Source of the DNA: Candidatus Mediterraneibacter surreyensis
Lineage (GTDB): Bacteria > Bacillota > Clostridia > Lachnospirales > Lachnospiraceae
NCBI GenBank assembly: GCA_019118885.1
Contig: DWYB01000024.1
Span: 62,001 to 126,000, forward strand
Direction of reading: 5' to 3'
DNA length: 64,000 nucleotides
Shown here: positions 41,576 through 51,019 of the stretch, one piece after another
Layout of the letters: every line of letters begins with the position of its first letter
Position numbering within the stretch: the first letter of the stretch is position 1
The notes under the pieces: generated by a model
What the model saw: the letters and a program-made list of their open reading frames with translations, nothing else
What the model was told of the DNA's origin: nothing
Databases searched by the model: none
Translations under genes and position numbers: made by a program

Positions 41576-42817
41576 TTATTTTTCATTTGTCCATCGGGTT
41601 CCCGACATCCTCTTCAGATCTTGCTCCCCGATCTTATGCCGGTTGGCATATCCGGACAGGATCATGGTCAGCGCTCCGTCTCCAGTAATATTGCATGCAG
41701 TGCCGAAACTGTCCTGAAGAGCAAAGATTGTAAGCATCAGTGCTGTTCCCGTCTCGTCAAATCCCAGGACGCCTGTTATCAGCCCCAGGGAAGCCATGAC
41801 TGTTCCTCCCGGAACTCCCGGCGCTCCGATGGCAAAGACGCCAAGGAGCAGACAGAACAGTACCATTGTTCCAACATCCGGCATCTTCCCGTACAGAATC
41901 TGAGATACGGTCATGACGAAGAATACTTCGGTCAGCACGGAACCGCACAGATGGATATTGGCAAACAGCGGAATGCCGAAATCTACCATGTCATCCCGAA
42001 GGGGCGGCTCTGATTTCTTCGCACAGCGCAGCGCCACCGCCAGCGTCGCCGACGACGACATAGTTCCGATGGCGGTAATGTATGCCGGTCCGTAGTTCTT
42101 TACCACATCCAGCGGGTTGCTGCCCGAATAGATACCTGCTGCGATATAGAGCACCGCCATCCAGAAATAATGCCCCACGATGACGATCAGTACGATCTGA
42201 ATGAACACCGGCAGCTGTTTTGTGATCGTTCCCTCGTAAGAGAGCGCGCAGAAAGTAAATCCGATAAACACCGGCAGGATCGGGATCACCACTCTGGTCA
42301 CGGCCTGCAGGACGATCTTCTGAAATTCTTCCAGCATGTTCGTTATAGTCACTGCGTTTGTCCACGTACACGCAAGTCCCAGAAGTACGGATAAGACGAG
42401 GGCGCTCATCACTGACATGATCTCAGGAATCTCCAACCGAAAGATCACTTCCGGAAGTTCTTTCAGCCCTTCTACCTCAGAAACAATAGACAGACGGGGA
42501 ATGATCCCGTATCCGGCAGCCATGGACAGAAGCGCCGCCAGAATGGACGACATATATGCGCAGATCAGCGCTACTCCAAGCATGCGGGAAGCGTTTCTTC
42601 CAAGCCTTGTGATCGACGGCGCGATAAATCCGATCACGATCAGAGGCACACAGAAATTGATAAGCTCCGACAATACAAATCTGACAGTTACGACAACATT
42701 CATCACTGCGTCGCCGACAGCCCCGGCAGATTCGAATCCTGCGAACTGTCCTGCGATGATTCCGATCACTACTCCTACAAGCAGTTTAAACGGAAGACTG
42801 GTGAATACTTTTTTCAT
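41576..42817 (-). CDS. dicarboxylate/amino acid:cation symporter (DAACS family)
   Basis: The 413-residue protein has eight or so membrane helices and two re-entrant loops. It carries serine-rich AIGTMSSSATLAVALRCAKK (HP1 tip) and GAPGVPGGTVMASLGLI (HP2 region), then the DSFGTACNITGDGAL motif for cation and substrate binding. It belongs to the glutamate/aspartate/serine symporters driven by Na+ or H+. The exact substrate is unknown. GAGAGGA precedes the ATG. It is divergent from proB. Confidence 0.9.
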   Translation of the reverse strand: MKKVFTSLPFKLLVGVVIGIIAGQFAGFESAGAVGDAVMNVVVTVRFVLSELINFCVPLIVIGFIAPSITRLGRNASRMLGVALICAYMSSILAALLSMAAGYGIIPRLSIVSEVEGLKELPEVIFRLEIPEIMSVMSALVLSVLLGLACTWTNAVTITNMLEEFQKIVLQAVTRVVIPILPVFIGFTFCALSYEGTITKQLPVFIQIVLIVIVGHYFWMAVLYIAAGIYSGSNPLDVVKNYGPAYITAIGTMSSSATLAVALRCAKKSEPPLRDDMVDFGIPLFANIHLCGSVLTEVFFVMTVSQILYGKMPDVGTMVLFCLLLGVFAIGAPGVPGGTVMASLGLITGVLGFDETGTALMLTIFALQDSFGTACNITGDGALTMILSGYANRHKIGEQDLKRMSGTRWTNEK

Positions 42818-42981
42818 TTAAAATCCTCTCTTTTTCTCAGTTTATCATGATGTATTTTTCTGTTCATGATGTGCCGTCCTATTATAATTGATATGTACGG
42901 TGCTGGCAACAGATATTTATTTCCATTATTCTTGATATAGTAACAGTTCAGCACGCTCCATTCAGAAAACTGCATTGTCGC

Positions 42982-43009
42982 TTGACAAAAGTTATATCTG
43001 TGTTACGAT
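42982..43009 (+). promoter_or_regulatory. promoter upstream of proB
   Basis: TTGACA (42982-42987) and TACGAT (43004-43009) are 16 bp apart, about 55 nt before the proB ATG, which has TAAAGGAG as ribosome binding site. The remaining divergent gap (42818-42981) shows nothing else I can name. Confidence 0.65.
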
Positions 43010-43065
43010 ATCACAGTAAGTGTCCGCGCACAAGACGGACAGATCAGTTCTAAAGGAGTAAAGCA

Positions 43066-43869
43066 ATGGCACTTTATAATAACAGGATCGTAGTAAAGGT
43101 AGGAACTTCCACACTCACAAACGACGCGGGCAAGAGCGACCTGCGCGCCACAGACCGTCTGGTATGTACGCTGGCCGATATCCACAATATGGGATATGAG
43201 GTCATCCTCGTATCTTCCGGAGCAATCGCTGTCGGAAGGAACAAGCTGAACATGCATAGCAGGCCGGACAGCACCACCATGAGAATGAAACAGGCCGCAG
43301 CCGCCGTCGGGCAGTGCAGCCTGATGTACCTCTATGACAAATTTTTCGGGGATTATGATAAAACGGTAGCCCAGATCCTCCTGAATGCAGAGGATATCGA
43401 GCAGGAAGAAAAGAAAGAGAATCTTACGAATACATTTAACGCGCTCCTTGAAATGGGAGTTATACCGATCGTAAATGAAAATGATTCCGTCAGCTACACG
43501 GAGATTGAGTCCGAAGACAGACTGTTCGGAGACAATGACATGCTCTCCTCTGTGGTTGCCGTGCTCTGCAAGGCAAAGCGTCTCATCATCTTATCCGATA
43601 TCGATGGCTTCTATGACAGCGATCCGCGTCTCCACCCGAACGCAAAGCTGATCGAGCAGATCGATACCATCGACGAGAGCGTCTACTCTCTGGCAGGGGG
43701 CGCCGGCTCCAGAAGAGGCACCGGCGGCATGCGCACGAAACTTCAGGCTGCGCAGCTGGCCACATCCAACGGGATCGATACGATCGTGACTAATGGAAAG
43801 AGCCCGGAAGCTCTTTACGATATCGTGAAAGGCGGGAAAGCCGGAACGCTCTTTACCGGGAAGATATAA
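43066..43869 (+). CDS. proB: glutamate 5-kinase
   Basis: ProB phosphorylates L-glutamate, the first step of proline synthesis. The 267-residue protein has VVKVGTSTLTND at the start, VSSGAIAVGRNKL, PIVNENDSVS, LIILSDIDGFYDSDPR, and the glycine-rich GGAGSRRGTGGMRTKLQAAQLA loop of amino-acid kinases. It lacks the C-terminal PUA domain, a common short form in Firmicutes. No proA follows; the next gene is convergent. TAAAGGAG precedes the ATG. Confidence 0.93.
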   Translation: MALYNNRIVVKVGTSTLTNDAGKSDLRATDRLVCTLADIHNMGYEVILVSSGAIAVGRNKLNMHSRPDSTTMRMKQAAAAVGQCSLMYLYDKFFGDYDKTVAQILLNAEDIEQEEKKENLTNTFNALLEMGVIPIVNENDSVSYTEIESEDRLFGDNDMLSSVVAVLCKAKRLIILSDIDGFYDSDPRLHPNAKLIEQIDTIDESVYSLAGGAGSRRGTGGMRTKLQAAQLATSNGIDTIVTNGKSPEALYDIVKGGKAGTLFTGKI

Positions 43870-43876
43870 ATTTATA

Positions 43877-44437
43877 TCAGTGTTTCCTGTTTGAGAAAGA
43901 GGCCTTCTCCAGTGTGAGAAGGTCTTTTTTTCGCTCAACCCCGCCTGCATACCCGGTCAGACTCCCGTCCGATCCCAGCACCCGGTGGCACGGCACGATA
44001 ATCGACACGGGATTGTGTCCTACCGCTCCGCCTACGGCCTGAGCTGACATCGTCTTCATGCCCCGCTGTTCTGCGATCTTATCCGCCAGCTCTTTATATG
44101 TAGTGGTCTTACCGTAAGGAATCGTTAAAAGCATCTCCCACACAGCCAGACGGAAATCACTGCCTGTCAGATGAAGCGGCGGGGTAAATTCCGGTTCTTT
44201 CCCGGAAAAATAGATGTCCAGCCATCTTTCCGTCTGTTCCAGTACAGATAGTTTTTCTGTTCCTGCTTTTACTTCTGTTTTCGTTCCAGGCATCGTCTCT
44301 TTCCTCGTGACTCCGTCTTTTAATATTTCACCGCCGAAGTACTTCTGCCCGTCGAACCACAGGCCGGCAAGCCCTTTTTCATCAGCAGCAAGCGTGATCC
44401 TGCCAAGCGGCGATTTATAATGGCAGATATCATACAT
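43877..44437 (-). CDS. ogt: methylated-DNA--protein-cysteine methyltransferase
   Basis: This suicide repair protein takes alkyl groups from O6-alkylguanine. The 186-residue protein has the RNase H-like N-domain and the C-terminal DNA-binding domain with IPYGKTTTYKELADKIA, AVGGAVGHNP and the active-site VPCHRVLGSDGSLTGYAGG (Cys in PCHR). AAGGAGG before ATG 44437 sets the start over 44470. Its last codons overlap the rightward terminator of proB. It lies 29 bp downstream of the hydrolase gene. Confidence 0.93.
   Translation of the reverse strand: MYDICHYKSPLGRITLAADEKGLAGLWFDGQKYFGGEILKDGVTRKETMPGTKTEVKAGTEKLSVLEQTERWLDIYFSGKEPEFTPPLHLTGSDFRLAVWEMLLTIPYGKTTTYKELADKIAEQRGMKTMSAQAVGGAVGHNPVSIIVPCHRVLGSDGSLTGYAGGVERKKDLLTLEKASFSNRKH
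43901..43932 (+). terminator. proB terminator located inside the 3' end of ogt
   Basis: AGGCCTTCTC and GAGAAGGTCT pair with a 6-nt loop and are followed by seven T residues. It is correctly placed for proB, 30 bp after its stop, but is also ogt coding sequence on the other strand. Confidence 0.8.
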
Positions 44438-44466
44438 GAGATATCCCTCCTTTTCCATCATGATCC

Positions 44467-45213
44467 TCAATGTGATTCCAGAAATTCTTCTACCGTCTGA
44501 TCAAACTCCCTGTAATTCTCCTTTGCTATAAAATGGCTTCCGTGCAATACCCGGATCTGTGCATTCGGAAGGCTGGCGTAGATCAGTCTCGTATGCTCGT
44601 CCTTTATCATGTCGTTATCCCCGGCAATGACAAGCTTCTTTATCTTCTGAAATGCGGGATTTTTATTTTCAGAGAGTTCCTCCGGGCGGATATCAGGATC
44701 ATGAACCATCAGGCCGAGCATCTCCGCTTTCTTACGCGTCTTTCTGAAAAACTTCGGCGCACATTTTTTCGCAAACAGAATTTTTCCTGACCGTGAAAGG
44801 GCAGACGCCGTGTGATATCCAAGAACGATGGGAATCTGAATGGACGGTTTTACTCCTGACGCATCCAGGTTGGCGCCGTTTAGGATGAGATGATCCACCC
44901 GCTCCGGATATTTCAGCGCAAAGACGAGCGCGATATTCCCTCCATCCGAGAATCCCAGGATATGTGCCTTGTCAATCTCCTGTTCGTCCATAAAATCATG
45001 CAGATCCTCTGCAAACTGCCGGATCGTAAAGGGTTTCTCCCCGCGGGGCGATTGTCCGTGCCCCCGGGTGTCCAGAGCGATCACCCGGTATTTGTTCTGA
45101 AAATATTGGATCTGATGTTCAAAATAACTGCCGTTTTCCCCGTTGCCGTGAAGCAGGATGAGCGGAAATCCTTCTCCGCTTTCTTGAAAATGCAACTGTA
45201 TGTCCGTACTCAT
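44467..45213 (-). CDS. alpha/beta hydrolase
   Basis: The 248-residue protein has FPLILLHGNGENGSYFE (oxyanion hole HGN), VIALDTRGHGQSPRGEK, the nucleophile elbow ILGFSDGGNIALVFA (Ser in GFSDGG), and a late His in VLHGSHFIAKEN, the alpha/beta hydrolase order. No signal peptide is seen. The substrate is unknown. The stop overlaps the region just upstream of ogt, suggesting cotranscription. GGAGGCAGATAT precedes the ATG. Confidence 0.87.
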   Translation of the reverse strand: MSTDIQLHFQESGEGFPLILLHGNGENGSYFEHQIQYFQNKYRVIALDTRGHGQSPRGEKPFTIRQFAEDLHDFMDEQEIDKAHILGFSDGGNIALVFALKYPERVDHLILNGANLDASGVKPSIQIPIVLGYHTASALSRSGKILFAKKCAPKFFRKTRKKAEMLGLMVHDPDIRPEELSENKNPAFQKIKKLVIAGDNDMIKDEHTRLIYASLPNAQIRVLHGSHFIAKENYREFDQTVEEFLESH

Positions 45214-45258
45214 ATATCTGCCTCCCTGAATTATTTCTGCGTTTCTTCCGACTTTCTT

Positions 45259-45693
45259 CTAATTCTTCCTTGGTCTTATCGTCGTGAAAAGCGCCCAGAT
45301 GATACACATCCCGCAGGCGATCCCGAGCACGTACTGCACCGTCTCCGCCCCGTATGAACCGGACATTTCAAGATCTCCCTGAACGGCGTAACTCATTGCA
45401 TAGTAGAGCGTTCCTCCCGGAACAAGAGATACCACCGCCGGGATGAGGAACAGCGTGGCCGGCGCTTTCAGAAGCCGCGCCAGGATCTCCGCATACATGG
45501 CGGCAAAAGCGCTTGCTGCAAATGCCGCTGCGAATATTCCGTCCGACCACTGCATGCTCATCAGATACACGCCCCAGCAGAGCAGCCCGCCTGCAGACGC
45601 CGGAACAAGAAGTCCGGGCCGGAGTCTGAACATCATGCAGAACCCCATACTTCCTATAAAAGCAGCGATAAGCTGAATCACTATCGTTTCCAT
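45259..45693 (-). CDS. threonine/serine exporter family, C-terminal (DUF3815) half
   Basis: The 144-residue membrane protein starts METIVIQLIAAFIGSMGFCMMFRLRP and has about four to five helices, including VSLVPGGTLYYAMSYA. It matches the ThrE_2 half of the two-part threonine/serine exporters. The partner with the N-terminal half ends 2 bp upstream. The frame runs on to 45753, but that part lies inside the partner gene. The transported substrate is inferred from the family. Confidence 0.82.
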   Translation of the reverse strand: METIVIQLIAAFIGSMGFCMMFRLRPGLLVPASAGGLLCWGVYLMSMQWSDGIFAAAFAASAFAAMYAEILARLLKAPATLFLIPAVVSLVPGGTLYYAMSYAVQGDLEMSGSYGAETVQYVLGIACGMCIIWALFTTIRPRKN

Positions 45694-45695
45694 AC

Positions 45696-46466
45696 TCAAC
45701 CTCCCATGATCCACATCGAAGCCATGAAACCGCCTGCCAGCGCGCCCGCCCACAAAAGGGATTCCAGGAAGCGCATCGTTCCCGCGATGGTATCGCCCAC
45801 CAGCATATCTTTTACAGAATTGGTGATCGCGATCCCCGGGATCAGCAGCATAATATCTCCGATGATGATCTTATCCGCCTGAAGGTCGGGCAATAACGAC
45901 GTCAGTCCATATATCCCGATTCCTGAGGCCAGTGAACATAAAAGATTAAATATCAGGCGGTTCGGACAGCGGGGTATAAAATAATACTGACAGAAGCAGA
46001 TAAATACCGCGAATATCCCTGCCGCCGCTCCGTCTCCCGGTGTTCCCCCGAAGAATACGGAGAATGCGGCCGCCGCCATAACAGATCCCAGGTAAACATA
46101 CCACCGCGGCACATCCTCGCTGCGTATCCTACTGATCTCTTCCTTTAATTCCTGAACAGTGAGTCCGTCTTCACAGCATCGCCGGCTCAGGGCATTAAGC
46201 CTCTCCAGCTTATCCAGATCGGTTCCCGCCATCTGCCCGATCCTTCGCGTCTGGGTAAACTCGCTTCCGTCCGGGAATGTCATCGTCACAACGATACTGG
46301 CCGTAATGGCAAGCACGTCCATCCTGACGGCCCCATAAGCTTTTCCGAGACGAATCATTGTATTTTCCACTCGTTTCACCTCTGCTCCCGTGCTTAAGAG
46401 CAGTTCCCCCATATCAAGGATCTGATGGAGGATCTCATTTCCTGTATCAGCCTTCATTTCATCCAC
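45696..46466 (-). CDS. threonine/serine exporter family, N-terminal (DUF1212) half
   Basis: The 256-residue protein has ILDMGELLLSTGAEVKRVENTMIRLGKAYG, the DUF1212 signature. A cytoplasmic segment precedes about five membrane helices with LMLLIPGIAITNSVKDMLVGDTIAG, the ThrE_1 pattern. With the next gene it forms a split ThrE exporter, the usual arrangement in Firmicutes. AGGTGG precedes the first in-frame Met residues; ATG 46457 is an alternative start. Confidence 0.84.
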   Translation of the reverse strand: MDEMKADTGNEILHQILDMGELLLSTGAEVKRVENTMIRLGKAYGAVRMDVLAITASIVVTMTFPDGSEFTQTRRIGQMAGTDLDKLERLNALSRRCCEDGLTVQELKEEISRIRSEDVPRWYVYLGSVMAAAAFSVFFGGTPGDGAAAGIFAVFICFCQYYFIPRCPNRLIFNLLCSLASGIGIYGLTSLLPDLQADKIIIGDIMLLIPGIAITNSVKDMLVGDTIAGTMRFLESLLWAGALAGGFMASMWIMGG

Positions 46467-46471
46467 CTGCT

Positions 46472-46533
46472 AAAAAGAGCAGACCCTTTCGCTGCAATCT
46501 CTGAATCTTCAAAGTTTCTGAAAGTGTCTGCTC
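46472..46533 (-). terminator. intrinsic terminator after carB
   Basis: On the transcribed strand GAGCAGAC-A-CTTTC pairs with GAAAG-G-GTCTGCTC across a 34-nt loop, followed by TTTTTA. It lies 12 nt after the carB stop and before the exporter gene pair. Confidence 0.75.
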
Positions 46534-46544
46534 CTATTATATTC

Positions 46545-49500
46545 CTATACTGTCGCAATATCAATGAGCGTCAGTTTCTTGATATCTGTATTCTCAAGAC
46601 TTGTAATCAGCGCCTCCGCCGTATCGATGGCCGTCAGCACATTTACACCTGTCTCGATGGCATTTCTTCGAATGACGAATCCGTCCTTGGAGTGCTCCGC
46701 TCCCTGTGCTGGAATATCGATAACAAGGTCGATCTTATGTCCTAAGATCAAGTCGAGGAGGTTCGGTGACTCCTGCTCGATCTTACGCACAGGCGTTGCC
46801 TTTACCCCTGCCTCGTTGAGCGCTCTCGCTGTTCCGCTTGTAGCGAAGATATGGTAGCCGATATTTGCAAATCTGCGCCCGATCTCCACTGCGGCCGGAT
46901 GCTCCTCATCACGGACAGTCATGATCATATTCTTGAACTTCGGCAGCTTGATTCCCGCGCCGAGGAATGCTTTGTAGAGAGCCTCGTCGAATGTCTTCGC
47001 GATTCCGAGGCACTCTCCTGTAGACTTCATCTCAGGTCCAAGGCTGATATCTGCGCCCCTGATCTTCTCAAAAGAGAATACCGGCATCTTCACTGCCACG
47101 TAATCTGCCTCAGGCTGCAGTCCCGGTGTATATCCCAGATCTTTTATCTTCTTTCCAATGATCACCTGTGTCGCCAGCGGCACGATCGGAATGCCCGTCA
47201 CCTTGCTGATGTACGGTACGGTACGGCTGGATCTCGGGTTAACCTCGATTACGTATACGTCGTCTTCGCCGCAGACGATGAACTGAATGTTGATCATACC
47301 GATGACATGGAGAGATTTTGCAAGTCTTCTCGTGTACTCGGCAATCTTTGCTTTTGCACTGTCCGTCAGGCTCTGGGCCGGATATACGGAGATACTGTCT
47401 CCGGAGTGGATACCGGCACGCTCGATATGCTCCATGATACCCGGAATAAGGATATCGGTTCCATCGCATACGGCGTCTACCTCAATCTCCTTACCCTGCA
47501 GGTATTTATCCACGAGAATCGGGTGATCCTGCGCGATCCGGTTGATGATGCCGATAAACTGGTCGATATCATTGTCATTGATGGCAATCTGCATACCCTG
47601 TCCGCCGAGTACATAGGACGGACGTACAAGTACCGGATAGCCGAGTCGGTTTGCAACTTCTTTTGCCTCCTCCGCGGTAAATACGGTTCCGCCTGTCGGA
47701 CGCGGGATCCCGCACTCTTCAAGAATCTCGTCAAAGAGCTCCCTGTCCTCCGCCTTATCTACGTTCTCAGCAGAGGTTCCAAGAATCGGCACGCCCATCT
47801 TCATCAGGGATTCTGTCAGCTTGATGGCTGTCTGGCCGCCGAACTGTACGACGGCTCCGTCCGGCTTCTCGATATCCACAATGCTCTCCACATCTTCCGG
47901 TGTAAGAGGCTCGAAATACAGCTTGTCTGCGATATCAAAGTCCGTACTTACCGTCTCCGGGTTGTTATTAACGATAATTGTCTCATAGCCTTCCTTTGCA
48001 AACGCCCATGTACAGTGCACGGAACAGAAGTCGAACTCGATTCCCTGTCCGATACGGATCGGACCGGAGCCGAGGACAAGAACTTTCTTCTTGCCTGTCG
48101 TCTCTTCCACTTCGTTCTCACTTCCGTATACAGAATAGTAATACGGCGTCTCTGCCGCGAACTCCGCCGCACATGTATCCACGATTTTGTATGCTGCAAC
48201 AATACCGTTTGCATGGCGCATATCATGGATCTCACGCTCTGTCTTTCCCGTCAGGCGGGCAATTACATTGTCCGGGAACTCGATACGTTTTGCTTCTCTT
48301 AAAAGATCAACGGTCAGCTCCTGTGTCTTCAGAGCATTCTCCATCTCTACAATGATGGCGAATTTATCAATAAACCAGCGGTCTACTTTTGTAATATTAT
48401 AAATGGTATCGTAGTCGATGCCTCTGCGGATCGCCTCTGCGATTTTCCACATACGCATATCGTCTACAACAGCAAGCTGCTCTAAGAGGTCATCCTCGGA
48501 AAGTCCTGTGAAGTCATAGGACATGAGGCTGTCCACATGCTGCTCAAGGGAGCGGATTGCTTTCATCAGCGCACCTTCGAAATTGTTGCAGATACTCATA
48601 ACCTCGCCGGTCGCCTTCATCTGAGTGGTCAGAGTTCTCTTGGCGCTGATAAATTTATCAAACGGCAGACGCGGAAGCTTTACAACCACATAGTCCAGCA
48701 TAGGTTCAAAGCTTGCGTATGTCTTCTGAGTGATGGCGTTCTTAATCTCATCCAACGTATAGCCCAGAGCAATCTTTGCCGCCACCTTGGCGATCGGATA
48801 TCCTGTAGCCTTGGAAGCAAGTGCGGAAGAACGGCTTACACGGGGGTTAACTTCGATTACACAGTACTCAAAGGAATCCGGATTCAGTGCATACTGTACG
48901 TTACATCCTCCGGTGATATTCAGCTCGCTGATAATATTCAGTGCCGAAGTACGCAGCATCTGATACTCCTTATCTCCCAGCGTCTGAGACGGAGCCACAA
49001 CGATACTATCTCCGGTATGGACACCGACAGGGTCGATATTCTCCATATTACATACAGTAATACAGTTGCCTTTGCTGTCGCGCATCACCTCATACTCGAT
49101 CTCTTTCCATCCCGCGATGCAGCGCTCTACAAGCACCTGCCCCACACGGGAAAGACGAAGTCCGTTCTCGAGGATTTCCACAAGCTGGTGGGAATCATGG
49201 GCGATACCGCCGCCGCTTCCTCCCAGCGTATAAGCCGGACGGAGCACCACCGGATAGCCGATCTTATTTGCAAATGCAAGACCGTCGTCCACATTTTCCA
49301 CAACAAGGGAAGCTGCAACAGGTTCCCCGATCTTCTCCATAGTTGCCTTGAACTCCAGACGGTCCTCCGCTTTCTTAATTGTCTCGGAAGTCGTTCCGAT
49401 CAGACGCACGCCGTTTTCTTTTAAGAATCCCGCCTCTTCCAGCTCCATTGCAAGGTTCAGCCCGGCCTGTCCTCCAAGTGTGGGAAGCACGCTGTCAGGC

Positions 49501-49745
49501 TTTTCTTTCTTGATCAGCTGCTCCACTACTTCTACAGTAAGCGGCTCGATATATACGCGGTCTGCGATATCTTTGTCTGTCATGATAGTTGCCGGGTTGG
49601 AGTTCAACAGGACAACTTCAATTCCTTCCTCCTTCAAGGAACGGCACGCCTGTGTTCCCGCATAGTCAAATTCTGCTGCCTGTCCGATAACGATCGGACC
49701 GGAACCGATAACCAGTACTTTCTTTATGCTTAAATCTCTTGGCAT
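46545..49745 (-). CDS. carB: carbamoyl-phosphate synthase large subunit
   Basis: CarB makes carbamoyl phosphate from bicarbonate, ATP and ammonia channelled from CarA, for pyrimidines and arginine. The 1066-residue protein has two ATP-grasp halves: KKVLVIGSGPIVIGQAAEFDYAG at the start and the repeat KKVLVLGSGPIRIGQGIEFDFCSVH near 555. GYPVVLRPAYTLGGSGGGIA and GYPVLVRPSYVLGGQGMQIA match as well. The C-terminal MGS-like regulatory domain (about 930-1066, FATSGTARALNEAG) is present. Length is normal. Its ATG overlaps the carA stop by one base. Confidence 0.97.
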   Translation of the reverse strand: MPRDLSIKKVLVIGSGPIVIGQAAEFDYAGTQACRSLKEEGIEVVLLNSNPATIMTDKDIADRVYIEPLTVEVVEQLIKKEKPDSVLPTLGGQAGLNLAMELEEAGFLKENGVRLIGTTSETIKKAEDRLEFKATMEKIGEPVAASLVVENVDDGLAFANKIGYPVVLRPAYTLGGSGGGIAHDSHQLVEILENGLRLSRVGQVLVERCIAGWKEIEYEVMRDSKGNCITVCNMENIDPVGVHTGDSIVVAPSQTLGDKEYQMLRTSALNIISELNITGGCNVQYALNPDSFEYCVIEVNPRVSRSSALASKATGYPIAKVAAKIALGYTLDEIKNAITQKTYASFEPMLDYVVVKLPRLPFDKFISAKRTLTTQMKATGEVMSICNNFEGALMKAIRSLEQHVDSLMSYDFTGLSEDDLLEQLAVVDDMRMWKIAEAIRRGIDYDTIYNITKVDRWFIDKFAIIVEMENALKTQELTVDLLREAKRIEFPDNVIARLTGKTEREIHDMRHANGIVAAYKIVDTCAAEFAAETPYYYSVYGSENEVEETTGKKKVLVLGSGPIRIGQGIEFDFCSVHCTWAFAKEGYETIIVNNNPETVSTDFDIADKLYFEPLTPEDVESIVDIEKPDGAVVQFGGQTAIKLTESLMKMGVPILGTSAENVDKAEDRELFDEILEECGIPRPTGGTVFTAEEAKEVANRLGYPVLVRPSYVLGGQGMQIAINDNDIDQFIGIINRIAQDHPILVDKYLQGKEIEVDAVCDGTDILIPGIMEHIERAGIHSGDSISVYPAQSLTDSAKAKIAEYTRRLAKSLHVIGMINIQFIVCGEDDVYVIEVNPRSSRTVPYISKVTGIPIVPLATQVIIGKKIKDLGYTPGLQPEADYVAVKMPVFSFEKIRGADISLGPEMKSTGECLGIAKTFDEALYKAFLGAGIKLPKFKNMIMTVRDEEHPAAVEIGRRFANIGYHIFATSGTARALNEAGVKATPVRKIEQESPNLLDLILGHKIDLVIDIPAQGAEHSKDGFVIRRNAIETGVNVLTAIDTAEALITSLENTDIKKLTLIDIATV

Positions 49746-50815
49746 TATTTCGCTCCTTTCATCATGTCAATAAATCTGTCAAAGAGGTAACCGGAATCCT
49801 GCGGTCCCGGACAAGCCTCCGGATGGAACTGAACAGTGAAGATATTCTTTCCGATATAGGCAAGGCCTTCGTTTGTTCCGTCATTTACATTCCGGAACGC
49901 CGGAACCGCCACATTCGGGTCAATGGACTCTTCATCCACAACATAGCCGTGATTCTGGGAGGAGATATATACTCTTCCGGTCTCAAGGTCTTTCACCGGA
50001 TGGTTGCCGCCGCGGTGTCCGTATTTCAGTTTATGGGTGGTCGCGCCTGTAGCAAGAGCCATAAGCTGGTGCCCAAGACAGATGGCAAAGATCGGGATAT
50101 CTGTATTGTACAGCTTGCGGATCTCCTCAATAATGGAAGTACAGTCCGCCGGATCTCCGGGGCCGTTGGAGAGCATAATGCCGTCCGGCTTTGATGCGAT
50201 GATCTCCTCTGCAGTGGTGTGCGCCGGATATACGGTCACCTCACATCCACGGTCATTTAAAGATTTCGCAATGTTGTTCTTAGCGCCCAGATCCAGAAGC
50301 GCGACTTTAAGTCCGTCGCCTTTCAGGACATATTTTTCCTCACAGGTCACTTTCGATACCACATCTCCGACTGTATAAGCTTTCAGCTTCGGGATGATCT
50401 CGTCCAGATCATAATTTTCATCCGTTGTGATCATACCGTTCATGGTGCCTTTTTCTCTCAGGATCTTTGTAAGAGCTCTGGTGTCGATCCCTGCAATACC
50501 CGGGATGTCCTGCTCTTTTAAGAAATCCTGAATTGTGCCCTCGCAGCGGAAATTGCTGGGCATGCGGGATAATTCCCTCACAATATATCCGTCCGGCCAT
50601 GCCTTTTTGGACTCCATGTCCGGCGTAATGCCGTAATTTCCAATCAGAGGATATGTCATGGTGACTGCCTGTCCCGCGTAAGAAGGATCCGTCAGCACCT
50701 CAAGATACCCCGTCATAGAAGTATTAAAAACGATCTCGCTGATACATTCACGAGTGGAACCAATGCTTGTTCCTGTAAATACTGTACCGTCTTCCAATAT
50801 TAGAAACGCCTTCAT
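49745..50815 (-). CDS. carA: carbamoyl-phosphate synthase small (glutaminase) subunit
   Basis: CarA hydrolyses glutamine and passes ammonia to CarB. The 356-residue protein starts MKAFLILEDGTVFTGTSIG and has the class I amidotransferase triad: Cys in PIFAICLGHQLMALATG, and His-Glu in VQFHPEACPGP. MLSNGPGDP gives the oxyanion region. GGGTGA lies before ATG 50815. A promoter and a leader hairpin are visible upstream, so the pair probably forms its own unit. Confidence 0.96.
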   Translation of the reverse strand: MKAFLILEDGTVFTGTSIGSTRECISEIVFNTSMTGYLEVLTDPSYAGQAVTMTYPLIGNYGITPDMESKKAWPDGYIVRELSRMPSNFRCEGTIQDFLKEQDIPGIAGIDTRALTKILREKGTMNGMITTDENYDLDEIIPKLKAYTVGDVVSKVTCEEKYVLKGDGLKVALLDLGAKNNIAKSLNDRGCEVTVYPAHTTAEEIIASKPDGIMLSNGPGDPADCTSIIEEIRKLYNTDIPIFAICLGHQLMALATGATTHKLKYGHRGGNHPVKDLETGRVYISSQNHGYVVDEESIDPNVAVPAFRNVNDGTNEGLAYIGKNIFTVQFHPEACPGPQDSGYLFDRFIDMMKGAK

Positions 50816-50896
50816 CTGTTCACCCTTTCCCTTTGTAAAATTCACTAACTGCTGATTCAAGAAGCGCCATGCCGTTACATAGCAAAGGCACTCTTG

Positions 50897-50924
50897 GAGT
50901 CTTTTGATCCCAGAGCGCCCTCTT
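50897..50924 (-). promoter_or_regulatory. leader hairpin upstream of carA
   Basis: On the transcribed strand GGCGCTCT and AGAGTGCC pair (one G-U) across a loop of about 17 nt, between the promoter and carA. It has no T-run, so it is not a plain terminator. A pyrimidine-linked attenuation role is possible, but I do not see the PyrR binding consensus. Confidence 0.4.
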
Positions 50925-50939
50925 TCTCAAATTGTAAAG

Positions 50940-50968
50940 ATTATACTACAACTGAGCTTATAATTCAA
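50940..50968 (-). promoter_or_regulatory. carAB promoter
   Basis: On the reverse strand TTGAAT (50968-50963), 17 bp, TATAAT (50945-50940). Transcription would start about 120 nt upstream of the carA ATG. Confidence 0.8.
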
Positions 50969-51019
50969 CTGATAAATCCCGCAAAAATATTCAAAAATAC
51001 TTCTAAATATTCAAAACTA

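Noticed and set aside
46851-48302. 483-codon plus-strand open frame
   Set aside because: It lies fully inside carB on the opposite strand, with Cys/His/Arg-rich composition typical of antisense frames.
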